Source of the DNA: Neoroseomonas soli
GTDB lineage: Bacteria > Pseudomonadota > Alphaproteobacteria > Acetobacterales > Acetobacteraceae
Reading direction: 5' to 3'
DNA length: 64,000 nt
Assembly (NCBI RefSeq): GCF_018129065.1
Contig: NZ_JAAEDM010000008.1
Location: forward strand, 37,013 to 101,012
In this document: piece by piece, positions 51,305 to 59,814 of the stretch
Position numbering within the stretch: position 1 is the first letter of the stretch
How the letters are laid out: every line of letters starts with the position of its first letter
Notes under the pieces: model-generated
Databases searched by the model: none
What the model was told of the DNA's origin: nothing
The model's input: the letters and a program-made list of their open reading frames with translations, nothing else
Translations under genes and position numbers: made by a program

Positions 51305-52900
51305 ATGATGACCTTCGTCAGCGACCTCATCGGCACGCAGCCGATCCTTGCAATCTTCCTGGCGGTCGGGCTCGGCTATGCCGTCGGGCAGATCAACATC
51401 CTCGGCTTCTCGCTCGGCATTGGGGCGGTGCTGTTTGTCGGTCTGTTCCTTGGCGCCATCGCGCCCAAGGCACAGGTCGCCGGGCCGATTGGTCTCATTG
51501 GGCTGATCATGTTCCTCTACGGTATCGGCATCCTCTATGGGCGTCAGTTCTTCGAGGGCCTGACAGGGCCGGGACGCATCTACAACCTGCTCGCCCTCGT
51601 CGCCGTCGTGGCCGGGCTACTGGTCGCGCTGTTCTTCGGCTGGGTCTTCGGCGTGAGGCTCGGCCACACGCTCGGCCTCTTCGCCGGCTCAATGACCAGC
51701 ACGGCGACGCTGCAGGCCGCGCTCGACGCGATGAAGAACAACGAACCCTCCATCGGCTACTCGGTCGCCTATCCATTCGGCGTCATCGGACCGATCCTCT
51801 GCTTCTACTTCCTGACCCGGAAGGTGAAGCCTACTTTCCCGCCCAAGCCAGCCCGCTTCCACATGGGCGAGATCACGATCGAACGCCTGCCCGAGGACGG
51901 CGGCACGCTCGGCAAGCTGATGGCGCTGCTGCCCGAGGGCGTTCAGGTCGCGACTGTGCGGCAGGAACACCACAACCGCCTGCCGGACGCGGCCCTTGAA
52001 TTGCACGTCGGCGACGCGCTGATGATTGCCACGGACCGCGCGGAGGCCATTCAAGAGACCGCCACACTGCTGGGCCGGCTCGACCCAGGGCGGATCGCCA
52101 AGGACCGGGCGGACCTGTCATACCAGCGTTTCTTCGTCTCCAAGGCGGCGCTGACGGGGCGCAAGCTGGACGAGATTCAGATGCCCGCGGGCACCGAGAT
52201 CCGCATCCTCCATGTCCGTCGCTACGATGTGGATCTGGTCCCGTCGCCGGACCTGATGCTCGAGATCGGCGATCGCGTCGGCGTGCTGGTTCCGACGGAC
52301 CAGATTGCCAAGGCGCGCACGCATTTCGGTGACACGGAGAAGTCAGCCGCAGAGTTCTCTTACGTCTCGGTCGGCTTCGGCATGGTGCTCGGTGTCCTCC
52401 TGGGCCTGGTGCCGATCCCCGTGCCAGGGGTCGGCACGGTCACGCTGGGCATCGGCGGCGGTCCGCTCATCGTGGCGCTCATCCTCGGGCGGCTGCGGCG
52501 CACCGGGCCGATCTCCTGGGTCATGCCGCTGCCGGCCAACATCGTGCTGCGCAACTTCGGCCTGACGCTGTTCCTGGCGGCGGTCGGTATCAATTCGGGC
52601 CAGGCCTTCGTCACCACCGTCGCCTCGCAGGGGCCGTTGCTGCTGATCATCGGCGGGCTGGTGCTGCTGACCACCGTGGCCATTGTGCTGGGGGTGGGTC
52701 TCTACGTGTTGAAGCTGCCCTACGACGACCTGCTCGGGGTCGCCTCCGGCGCCACCGGCAATCCCGCGATCCTCGTCTACGCAACGCGCATGGCGCCGAC
52801 CGAGCGGCCGGACATTGGCTACGCGATGATCTTCCCCTCGGCGACCATCGTGAAGGTCATTGCGGTGCAGATCATCGGACTGATCGCGCTGGGCGGCTGA
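51305..52900 (+). CDS. AspT/YidE-type antiporter
   Basis: 531 residues; ATG at 51305 follows GGGGGAAC. Two blocks of about five helices (1-165 and 355-531) flank a soluble region with two TrkA-C (RCK_C) domains (EDGGTLGKLMALLPEGVQVA and VSKAALTGRKLDEIQMPAGTEI). This is the architecture of the aspartate:alanine exchanger AspT and its YidE/YbjL relatives. SMTSTATLQAALDAMKNN and GIGGGPLIVALILGR are typical. In this operon it may swap an organic or amino acid for a fermentation product; the substrate is unproven. Confidence 0.87.
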   Translation: MMTFVSDLIGTQPILAIFLAVGLGYAVGQINILGFSLGIGAVLFVGLFLGAIAPKAQVAGPIGLIGLIMFLYGIGILYGRQFFEGLTGPGRIYNLLALVAVVAGLLVALFFGWVFGVRLGHTLGLFAGSMTSTATLQAALDAMKNNEPSIGYSVAYPFGVIGPILCFYFLTRKVKPTFPPKPARFHMGEITIERLPEDGGTLGKLMALLPEGVQVATVRQEHHNRLPDAALELHVGDALMIATDRAEAIQETATLLGRLDPGRIAKDRADLSYQRFFVSKAALTGRKLDEIQMPAGTEIRILHVRRYDVDLVPSPDLMLEIGDRVGVLVPTDQIAKARTHFGDTEKSAAEFSYVSVGFGMVLGVLLGLVPIPVPGVGTVTLGIGGGPLIVALILGRLRRTGPISWVMPLPANIVLRNFGLTLFLAAVGINSGQAFVTTVASQGPLLLIIGGLVLLTTVAIVLGVGLYVLKLPYDDLLGVASGATGNPAILVYATRMAPTERPDIGYAMIFPSATIVKVIAVQIIGLIALGG

Positions 52901-52906
52901 ACGCGC

Positions 52907-53782
52907 GTGCCGGACACACGCCCGGCAGCGCTGGCGGGGATCGAGGGCCGCCTGCCGCCGGAGATCGCCGCCAAGGCGGAAGCCGACGGCGCCGCCAAGG
53001 CGGGGCAGGACAGCATCACGCTGCTGACGCTGGGCGTCCTCGGCGGCGCGTTCATCGCGTTCGGAGCGATCTTTTCGAACATCGCCCTCACGGGAGCGGA
53101 GGGTGCGTTGCCCTTCGGTTTGGCACGCGTCGTGGCGGGCCTCGTCTTCGCGCTCGGCCTGGCGCTGGTACTCCTGGGCGGGGCGCAGATCTTCACCGGT
53201 GACGTGCTGATGGTGATGGCCTGGGCGAGCGGACGGCTCGGGCTGCTGCGCGTGCTGCGCGCCTGGGCGCTGGTCTGGCTGGGCAATCTGGCGGGTGCGG
53301 TCGGCACCGCCGTGCTCGTCATCTTGGCGGAGCACCACCTGTTCGGCGGCGGCCAGGTCGGCCTCACGGCGCTGCGCACGGCAGAGACCAAGGCGGCACT
53401 GCCCTTCGGCCGCGCCTTCCTCCTCGGAGTGCTCTGCAACACGCTGGTCTGCATGGCGGTATGGCTCTCGCTATCGAGCCGCCTGCCGGCGCATCGCCTG
53501 CTCGTCGTCGTCCTGCCGATCGCGGCTTTCGTCGCCGCAGGCTTCGAGCACGCGGTCGCGAACATGTACTTCATCCCCTTCGGCCTCCTGATCAAGGCAA
53601 CCGCAGCGGAGGGCTTCTGGCAGGCCATACGGGTCGACCCCGCACTCTTCGCCGCGCTGGACATATTCGGCGCTGCCCGGAACCTCATGGCCGTGACGCT
53701 CGGCAATATCGTGGGCGGCGCGGTCCTGGTGGCGGGCGTCTACTGGCTGCTTTACCGGCGCAGGATGAACGACCGGCATTGA
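52907..53782 (+). CDS. focA: FNT-family formate channel
   Basis: 291 residues, GTG start 7 nt after the antiporter. Formate/nitrite transporter fold with six helices: TLGVLGGAFIAFGAIFSNIAL, GGAQIFTGDVLMVM, GNLAGAVGTAVL, FLLGVLCNTLVCMAVWLS and the core GFEHAVANMYFIPFGLL with the gating His215. It lets formate out of, or back into, the cell, fitting its place after pyruvate formate-lyase. The short N-terminus (about 45 residues) is polar and could bind PflB as in FocA of enterics. Confidence 0.88.
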   Translation: MPDTRPAALAGIEGRLPPEIAAKAEADGAAKAGQDSITLLTLGVLGGAFIAFGAIFSNIALTGAEGALPFGLARVVAGLVFALGLALVLLGGAQIFTGDVLMVMAWASGRLGLLRVLRAWALVWLGNLAGAVGTAVLVILAEHHLFGGGQVGLTALRTAETKAALPFGRAFLLGVLCNTLVCMAVWLSLSSRLPAHRLLVVVLPIAAFVAAGFEHAVANMYFIPFGLLIKATAAEGFWQAIRVDPALFAALDIFGAARNLMAVTLGNIVGGAVLVAGVYWLLYRRRMNDRH

Positions 53783-53789
53783 AGAGTAC

Positions 53790-54920
53790 TCACTCCGACC
53801 CGGCCTCGAGCACGAGTGTACCGTTGCTGATCCGCGCCGAGATGCGCGCGCGATCGAGTTGCGCAGTACCGCCCGGCCCTACCTCGATGGCGGTCGCTGT
53901 CTCCGGTCGCCGCAGCAGGATTCGCGCCCGATTGGCGTCCAAGCCTTCGGGCAGAGGCACGTCCGCTCGGCCTGGAACGGCGAGGTCGGCCTCCGGCAGT
54001 TCGACCTCGCGTGCCTGCTCTTGTCTCCGGACCGTGATCGCGACGGTGCCGGAGACCCATCCACGCCAGCGATCAATGATGGAGCCGCTGCGCAGGGTGA
54101 AGGTGGCTGTTACCGTGCGGGTCTGTGGCACGTATGCAACCCGCACTGCGGACGCATTGGCGGCGCTGCGTACGCGGAAGGTCGCGGAGACGAATTCCTC
54201 TGCGGACGCCAGCCTGTAGACCGTGCGCTCGAAAGCCCTGCCCTGCGGTACTAGCCCGTGCTCACCGAAGGAGGCGGAGAGGTCTGCCTCGCGCACGTCC
54301 TCCGTTTCCATTGGCGGCAAACGCAGCGTGACCTGCAGGCGCTCTCGTCGCGGGCCGGGCGTCGCTGGCGCCGGGACGGCCTCCGACATCACCCGGATCA
54401 CCATCCGGGCGCGATCTGTTGCATGCTGCCCGCGGAGCATCACCGTGACCGAGAGAAGATGGAGGCCAGGCCGCTCGACGCGCATCCGTTGGCAGGCGGA
54501 CAGCCGCAACGTCGATGTGTCCTGGTTGGCAAAATCCTCTGGTGATTGGCATGGTAGCGTCGAGTCGATCGGGCCGGAGCGGGTGCCGCCCGCCGGGCCG
54601 ACCACGCTCCAGGTCGCATAGTCGGCGCCCGGCGCATCTATGCGGCATGCAACGGTGCTGCCAGCGGCAAACTCAATGACGGGCACGACAGAGCCGAGGT
54701 CGGAAGCCAGAGCGACGGCGGCGGCCCCATGCCCGCCTTCGGCCTCGCAAAGGAGCGCTTGCACGACTGGCGGGTAGCCGGCGCTGACCAGGCCCAGCGC
54801 ATATTGCACCCCGACGACCGCGACGCCCCCGGCAAAGGCAGCACCGGAAGCGATGCCCAGCGAGCGGAGCGCACTTCGGCGGCGCCGTTGATCCTGATCA
54901 GATCGTGTCGTTGGCGCCAT
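53790..54920 (-). CDS. Hypothetical membrane-anchored envelope protein
   Basis: 376 residues, convergent with focA (stops 7 nt apart). One membrane helix follows a basic, Arg-rich N-terminus (RRRRSALRSLGIASGAAFAGGVAVVGVQYALG); the rest is a beta-sandwich-like periplasmic region with several WS- and VTVMLRG-type strands and few Cys. No family recognised. Possible partner of the sensor or lipoproteins, but there is no operon link. Confidence 0.6.
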   Translation of the reverse strand: MAPTTRSDQDQRRRRSALRSLGIASGAAFAGGVAVVGVQYALGLVSAGYPPVVQALLCEAEGGHGAAAVALASDLGSVVPVIEFAAGSTVACRIDAPGADYATWSVVGPAGGTRSGPIDSTLPCQSPEDFANQDTSTLRLSACQRMRVERPGLHLLSVTVMLRGQHATDRARMVIRVMSEAVPAPATPGPRRERLQVTLRLPPMETEDVREADLSASFGEHGLVPQGRAFERTVYRLASAEEFVSATFRVRSAANASAVRVAYVPQTRTVTATFTLRSGSIIDRWRGWVSGTVAITVRRQEQAREVELPEADLAVPGRADVPLPEGLDANRARILLRRPETATAIEVGPGGTAQLDRARISARISNGTLVLEAGSE

Positions 54921-55122
54921 CGCCGCACATTCTCATCCGTTCCATTTTGGGGCAGACGCCGTGCCGAGGGAACATCTTCCGCAGGCGCGCTCTCGACGTC
55001 CACCACGCCCTACTCCGTGCTTCTCAAAGATTGAACCGCGACAAGCGCCTGGACGGCCGACCCCAGGCGAATTGCGGGACGCTCAACAAGCCCGGGTGCA
55101 CGCTGTCCGCCGGGCGATACGT

Positions 55123-55161
55123 CCCAGAGAATTTCGTTCCCGGGTTCCCACCGCTGCTCCA
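55123..55161. repeat. 39-nt dispersed repeat, copy 2
   Basis: Matches 24095-24133 at 36 of 39 positions in the same orientation, begins CCCAGAGAATTTC. Confidence 0.7.
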
Positions 55162-55428
55162 TTTTTTCCGCAGATTTCCGCCAGTTTGCACCCGATGGGC
55201 TCCATCGGGCGCGCGGTGTTTTCGGGCGTTCGGTTGGGCACCATCTGGGCAGTCCGGGGCGTTCGCGCGACGGCCGCATGATGGTTCCTCGATGAGGACC
55301 GGACGCCACGCATGACGGCCCTGACCACGCTGGCCGCCGACGGGTCGAACACCGATCCGGCGCCACGTCCCCGGCACCCACCCTTGCGATCATGAGGTCA
55401 TCCGACGCTGTCCCTCGACGCATCGAGG

Positions 55429-55459
55429 AGGGCTGGGGCTGATGCACAGCCCCAGCCCT
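55429..55459 (-). terminator. Perfect 13-bp hairpin downstream of minus-strand gene
   Basis: AGGGCTGGGGCTG at 55429-55441 pairs with 55447-55459 across a 5-nt loop, just after the stop of the gene read from 55776. No T run, so a Rho-independent terminator is not certain. Confidence 0.5.
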
Positions 55460-55461
55460 GA

Positions 55462-55776
55462 TCATCCTCGACGCGCGGATCGCCGTTTGGCGACCTCGGC
55501 TTTCCTCGCGGCCTTTCGTGCCGCAAGGACGTCGGCGGGGATTCCCGGCGACGGCTTCAGGGTCGCGGTCGTTGGCCTCAGGCCACGTTCACGCATGGCC
55601 TGAACGCGCCGCTCGACTTCCTCCGGCGGGAGATCCGGATGCGTCTCGTTGAGACGGGTTCGGGCGGCACGGATGGCCTCCTCAAGAGTGCTTTTGGCGG
55701 CTTCATGCTTGTCGTCGTGCTCCATCCGCCGGAGCTTTCTGCGTATGCGCTGCTCATGGGTGCGGAACTCGTCCAT
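55462..55776 (-). CDS. Small charged helical protein of unknown function
   Basis: 104 residues from the ATG at 55776 (GGAGA upstream). Highly charged, with long amphipathic helices: DEFRTHEQRIRRKLRRMEHDD, then LEEAIRAARTRLNETHPDLPPEEVERRVQ, and a Lys/Arg-rich end. The frame continues upstream to 56442 but that part is antisense to the tail-hub relic. No family recognised; the pattern is that of a nucleic-acid- or protein-binding small helical protein. It ends at a hairpin. Confidence 0.5.
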   Translation of the reverse strand: MDEFRTHEQRIRRKLRRMEHDDKHEAAKSTLEEAIRAARTRLNETHPDLPPEEVERRVQAMRERGLRPTTATLKPSPGIPADVLAARKAARKAEVAKRRSARRG

Positions 55777-55805
55777 GGACTTATATCTCCGGCCGCGAGG
55801 CGCAC

Positions 55806-56140
55806 GAGTTCCGGGTGCGCGCCATGGCCCGCAGTGGCGCGGTGTCCGGCTGGCGGCAGGCCCTCGTACGGCCGCGGTGACGACGCCCACCGCAAGTGCC
55901 ATCGCCGGCGGCATCCGCCTCTCCGGCGGCGTCCCGCCCGATGCCGTGCGGCTGCAGGTGTTCGAGGCCAGCTCAAGCAGCCTCGCCGCGGCGACGAAGC
56001 TGCCCAGCGAGCCGACCAGCCTCTGCTGGGACCGGACCGGCCTGACCACCGGCGACACCCGCTGGTACTGGCTGCGCGCCATCTCGGCCGAGGGCAACGT
56101 CTCGGCCCTGGCCGGGCCGGTGACAGCGACTGCGCTATGA
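55806..56140 (+). pseudogene. 3' fragment of a phage tail-hub gene
   Basis: Matches the last 100 residues of the tail hub at 3164-5170: FRVRAMARSGAVSGWRQAL in one frame, then, after a frameshift near 55865, IAGGIRLSGGVPPDAVRLQVFEA ... GDTRWYWLRAISAEGNVSALAGP to a stop. No hub body upstream. With the tail-spike relic at 39969 it shows that 3' ends of the same two tail genes sit at separate loci. Confidence 0.85.
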
Positions 56141-56401
56141 CCCGTAGCCCTTCCTCCGTCGAGGTGCCGGCAGCCTGGCCTGACCAAACGCGCAGGTCGC
56201 CACATCCAGACAGCCAGTTGCATCGATCCGGGCTTCTCCAGCGTCTCGGCGTCACCATCTAGAACGATGGTGGCGTTTGCGCCGCATGCGCGGAGATAAG
56301 CCCCATCGGCAGACATCCAATCGCGCGCGGCCGAGAGATGCACGGCTCTCGATCTCACCGATGGGCCACCGCATGAGAATTCCCTCGTCGAGGTGCGACC
56401 G

Positions 56402-57127
56402 ATGACAACCTTTATGGCGCGCCCGACCTTCGAGCGCCTCACACAACTCCGCCGGCAGCTCGTCGATCAGGGATTTGCGTCGGCGACTTCAGATCAGGCA
56501 GGCGTCGCAGGACTCTTTCTCCCGTGGTCCGGCCACCAGCTCGCCGCGAGGCACGGCATCTATTGGGTCGGCGCCGGCACCGACGGTTCCTACGGCGCGG
56601 ACCGCGAGCAGACATACGAGGCCTGCCACGAGAGGGCTGCCCGGCTTTGCGATCGTGGGCCGCACGCTCTGGCGCATACGCCGGTGTGGCTGTTCCTGGA
56701 CCGGCTGACGCGAGCGCTGCTCGGCGGATCCTACGACACAACCTCGGACCGATGGGGGTGGTCGAATCTCCTCAAGATCGGCTGGAGCACAGGCAGCCCG
56801 GAGACCTGGCCCGCCGAACTGGTCGAGCGCCAGCAGCATGCCTGCGCCGCGGCGCTGCGAGAGGAACTCGGACATCTCCGGGACAGCCTCGTCTATGTGG
56901 GTGCGCTCGACGACTTCGGGATCCTTGGCGAGGCACTCGATGGCGCACCGGCTTGGCTCGGCGAGCACGACAAGGCAAGCAGCCTCTGGTGGTTCCACGA
57001 CAAGGCCTCCGGCAATCTCCTCGTGCATGGATGCCACCCGAACGCGGCTCGACAGGACGAATTCTCCGAGGCTGCGCTCGATCGCACGATCCTGCTCGCG
57101 CGGAACGTGCTTCCGCGCTTCCTGTGA
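56402..57127 (+). CDS. Hypothetical protein, possibly cytoplasmic enzyme
   Basis: About 241 residues from the ATG at 56402 (GAGG 9 nt upstream). No signal or membrane helix. Segments such as FLPWSGHQLAARHGIYWVGAGTDGSYG, AHTPVWLFLDRLTRALLGG, LKIGWSTGSPETWPAEL and HDKASSLWWFHDKASGNLLVHGCHPNA resemble a glycosylase-like or hydrolase-like fold, but no family can be named. Its neighbour is a hemolysin-III protein starting 38 nt later, so the two may be co-transcribed. Confidence 0.55.
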   Translation: MTTFMARPTFERLTQLRRQLVDQGFASATSDQAGVAGLFLPWSGHQLAARHGIYWVGAGTDGSYGADREQTYEACHERAARLCDRGPHALAHTPVWLFLDRLTRALLGGSYDTTSDRWGWSNLLKIGWSTGSPETWPAELVERQQHACAAALREELGHLRDSLVYVGALDDFGILGEALDGAPAWLGEHDKASSLWWFHDKASGNLLVHGCHPNAARQDEFSEAALDRTILLARNVLPRFL

Positions 57128-57164
57128 TGGTTTCGCGACGTTCAGCGTCGCGGATCGCGGTCCC

Positions 57165-57815
57165 ATGAACGGGGCCTGTGTTTACACCCGCGGGGAGCGG
57201 CTGGCCGATAGCGGCATCCACCTCCTCGGAATGTCCGCCGCGCTCATCGCCTGCTCTGCGCTGGCGGTGGCCGGGCATCAGTCGCGCAGCATCCTGGTCA
57301 GCGTGGCGGTGGGTCTCTACGGCATCGGGCTGCTCGCCATGCTCGGCAGCTCGGCAGTCTACCATCTCGTGAAGGAGGGTCGCTGGAAGGGCCGGTTTCG
57401 GCGGCTCGACCATGCGGCGATCTTCGTGATGATCGCCGGGACCTACACGCCTGTGATCGTGCTCGCCATGCCCGGCCCATGGGGCTGGAGCCTTCTGTCC
57501 GTCGTGTGGGCGGGCGCTGTTGCGGGCGCCGCGGTAAAGTTCCTGGCGCCGGGCCGCTTCGAGCGCCTGTCGGTGCTCGCCTATCTCGCGCTCGGCTGGG
57601 TCGGCATGGCGGCCATCGGACCACTGCTCGATGCATTGCGGACGCCCGACATGGTTCTGCTCGCGGCGGGCGGCCTGCTCTACAGCTCCGGCGTTCTCAT
57701 GCACCTGTCGACGCGGCTTCGGTACCACAATGCCCTCTGGCACCTGTTCGTGCTTGTCGCCGCGGGGTGCCACTTCGTCGCGGTCTATCGCTTGGTGCTC
57801 GCGCAGCAAGCCTAG
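57165..57815 (+). CDS. Hemolysin III/PAQR family membrane protein
   Basis: About 216 residues. Seven helices with the family signatures: SAVYHLVKEG near residue 65, RRLDHAAIFVMIAGTYTPV and the C-terminal HNALWHLFVLVAAGCHFVAVY, where the Ser/His/Asp groups coordinate zinc in PAQR and YqfA-type hydrolases. Bacterial members such as YqfA are inner-membrane proteins of poorly known role, possibly ceramidase-like. The ATG at 57165 follows GTCCC, with no strong ribosome site. Confidence 0.85.
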   Translation: MNGACVYTRGERLADSGIHLLGMSAALIACSALAVAGHQSRSILVSVAVGLYGIGLLAMLGSSAVYHLVKEGRWKGRFRRLDHAAIFVMIAGTYTPVIVLAMPGPWGWSLLSVVWAGAVAGAAVKFLAPGRFERLSVLAYLALGWVGMAAIGPLLDALRTPDMVLLAAGGLLYSSGVLMHLSTRLRYHNALWHLFVLVAAGCHFVAVYRLVLAQQA

Positions 57816-58118
57816 GAGCCGGGGGCCTCCTCGATCGCGGCGCTGGTCTGCGCGGTGACGCCGGTCGCCAAGCAGACGATGTCGGACCCGATGAGAGCAT
57901 CGCGTCTGCACGGCCACCCAAGCTTCTCTGCGGCGCGGAAGTGCCGCCTCACCTCGCAATGCCGGACGTCCATGGACGACAAGGATCGCGGCTTCGCCCG
58001 CATCAAAGACGACAAGCGGTAGGCCTTAGCCGTGCAAAAAAAATCGATGCGTTGGGAACCGTCACGGCTGTCTGCAGTTTCAACAGGAGACATAGATAGC
58101 GATTGGCGAGGCGCGACG
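57816..58118. other. Intergenic region with short conserved peptide motif
   Basis: About 300 bases. It holds the short frame below; otherwise I see no gene. A GTG at 58032 opens the frame of the next gene, but that N-terminus is unlikely. Confidence 0.35.
57891..58022 (+). CDS. Short frame sharing MDDKDxxFARxKDDK with 24467
   Basis: A 43-codon frame from the ATG at 57891 to the stop at 58020-58022. An internal ATG at 57972 begins MDDKDRGFARIKDDKR, which matches the start of the protein at 24467 with changes mostly in third codon positions. It may be a broken copy of the same gene or a tiny peptide. No ribosome site is evident. Confidence 0.25.
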   Translation: MRASRLHGHPSFSAARKCRLTSQCRTSMDDKDRGFARIKDDKR

Positions 58119-58751
58119 ATGAAGTCTCTGGCCGGACAGGCTGAAGAACGTATCACCGACATGGGAAAGCCCGCGCTCGATCTTGTCGATCGTGCCGGCC
58201 TTCGCAGCAGGCTGGCCGCGCGACTGGCAGGGCTTGCCACACCCAATGCACCGGATGTCACCGGATCACTGGAGCGGGGGCCCAATGGTGCCGCCACGAC
58301 GATACCCCACCTGACGATTCCAGTCGCCCAAGCCGCGCGCGGACGCGTTCCGCATCCCATCGACATCCATGTCGGTGCCCGGATACGGCTAAGGCGCCAG
58401 CTTCTCGGCATGAGCCAGAAGGCGTTGGCGGAGGAGCTCGGCATCACCTTCCAGCAGATCCAGAAGTTCGAGCGCGGCATGAATCGGATTGCAGCCGGCC
58501 GACTGCATGGCGCCGCGCGCGCCCTCGATGTGCCGATTTCCTACTTCTTTGACGCCTTGCCGACCGCGTTGGACGGTCGAGCGACGCCGCCGCGCGGCTT
58601 GCTCCCCGCCGAGGCCTGGAACGAGATCGAGAACGATACGCTGCACCGGCGCGAGACGCTGAAACTGGTGCGGGCGTACCACACCGTTCCCGATCCGACG
58701 CTGCGCAAGCGAATCCTCGACCTCGTTATGAGCCTGGCGCCGGCCCACTAG
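58119..58751 (+). CDS. XRE-family transcriptional regulator
   Basis: About 210 residues from the ATG at 58119 (GAGG upstream). The HTH is HPIDIHVGARIRLRRQLLGMSQKALAEELGITFQQIQKFERGMNRIAAGRL near residues 78-130, followed by HGAARALDVPISYFFD, a pattern common in alphaproteobacterial XRE regulators. The C-terminal 60 residues are helical (LHRRETLKLVRAYHTVPDPTLRKRIL) and may dimerise. Target genes are unknown; the small envelope genes downstream are candidates. Confidence 0.85.
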   Translation: MKSLAGQAEERITDMGKPALDLVDRAGLRSRLAARLAGLATPNAPDVTGSLERGPNGAATTIPHLTIPVAQAARGRVPHPIDIHVGARIRLRRQLLGMSQKALAEELGITFQQIQKFERGMNRIAAGRLHGAARALDVPISYFFDALPTALDGRATPPRGLLPAEAWNEIENDTLHRRETLKLVRAYHTVPDPTLRKRILDLVMSLAPAH

Positions 58752-58865
58752 GCAATGGCTCGGGCAGCCTGGCAGCCCGAAGCAATCGACCCACCGATCT
58801 GCTCCTGCTGCAGGGACTATGCTGACGACTGGCCGCCTTGGGCGCCGTCAAGAGTTTGCAGGAAA

Positions 58866-58879
58866 TTGATTCAGATCAA
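58866..58879. promoter_or_regulatory. Perfect FNR/ANR-type box
   Basis: TTGATTCAGATCAA, exact fit to the FNR/FixK consensus TTGAT-N4-ATCAA. It lies in unusually AT-rich DNA, with a TATAAA at 58899-58904 that could be a -10 element placing the start near 58911. Spacing of about 38-40 bp from the box centre fits class II activation. It precedes the small lipoprotein gene at 59030. Confidence 0.6.
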
Positions 58880-59029
58880 TCCGACTGAATTATTCTGCTA
58901 TAAAAAGGAAACAAAATATGTGCCGAGAGAACTTCCAATAGATTTGATTAATGCGGTCGGGCAATTCCGCTCATCTAGTGTCCGGCGCTGCTGTCTATAT
59001 AAACATGAAATGGAAAAGGAGGAGTCTTC

Positions 59030-59272
59030 ATGGCATCCATCCGAATTCTTGCAGTCGGCGTGCTCGCCCTCGGCACGGCAGGCTGCGACCATCAGCAGGC
59101 TAGCCCCGCAAACCCGCCCGGCACGGCGGCCGAGCGCAGCCTGGATCGCGCGGCCGGCACCAATGTCTCCGGCGCCTACCCGATGCAGTCCGACGGCATG
59201 CCGGGAAACCCGCCTGGCACGGCGGCAGGGCGCGCGGTCAATCGTGCGCTCGGGACAACTGGCTCGCGTTAG
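59030..59272 (+). CDS. Small lipoprotein with internal repeat
   Basis: 80 residues; ATG follows AAAAGGAGGAG. Signal peptide with lipobox (LALGTAGC). The mature part repeats NPPGTAA-R-x3-RA-GT twice (NPPGTAAERSLDRAAGT, NPPGTAAGRAVNRALGT). Likely an outer-membrane lipoprotein. The FNR-type box upstream suggests it is made under low oxygen. Confidence 0.7.
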   Translation: MASIRILAVGVLALGTAGCDHQQASPANPPGTAAERSLDRAAGTNVSGAYPMQSDGMPGNPPGTAAGRAVNRALGTTGSR

Positions 59273-59319
59273 CGCGGGCACCCGCGTCGCCAACACATGT
59301 TGAGCCGGAGGAGACCACC

Positions 59320-59685
59320 ATGCGCTCGCTACGTCCTGCCCTGCTGCTGATCGCGGGTCTCGGGCTCACCGGCTGCGTCGGCGTGAACGACGGATATTAC
59401 GGCCAGCCATACGGCAGCACCTTCAGCGGCGGTACGGGCTTCGTGACACCTTACCGCTACCCCAACCCCTCGAGCGGGTATCTGTACGACCAGTCCCATC
59501 GGTCGTGGCAGGGCAATACCTTCAGACCCGGCCCCAACTACAGGCCACCCGCGAACTACAGATCGCCTCCCAATTACAGGCCGAGACCCGACTACGGGCA
59601 AAGCCGCAGCAACAATCCCAACCGCAACAGCCCGCCGGGCCACCACAACCCGCCAGGCCGCGGTTACGGACGCGACAATGACTGA
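59320..59685 (+). CDS. Small Tyr/Asn/Pro-rich lipoprotein
   Basis: 121 residues, ribosome site GGAGGA. Signal peptide with a lipobox (LGLTGCVG). The rest is low-complexity: YGQPYG, then repeats NYRPPANYRSPPNYRPRPDY and a N/P-rich tail; likely disordered, surface or peptidoglycan-contacting. No family recognised. Confidence 0.65.
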   Translation: MRSLRPALLLIAGLGLTGCVGVNDGYYGQPYGSTFSGGTGFVTPYRYPNPSSGYLYDQSHRSWQGNTFRPGPNYRPPANYRSPPNYRPRPDYGQSRSNNPNRNSPPGHHNPPGRGYGRDND

Positions 59686-59814
59686 CAGCCGCCCAGCAGG
59701 GATGCCCGTGATGGGCTCACCCCGGCGGGAACGCGCACCTCGGCAAGGGCGTCCGGCGGAGAAGGCACTGGCCCGGCTGAACCGACGACGCCCACAACAT
59801 TGGAGAAGATAGTC

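Larger units (their letters stand above)
54921..55461. other. Gene-poor region with dispersed repeat and hairpin
   Basis: 541 bases without a supported gene. It contains the second copy of the 39-nt repeat and a 13-bp hairpin next to the following minus-strand gene. Small frames on both strands lack convincing ribosome sites. Confidence 0.4.
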
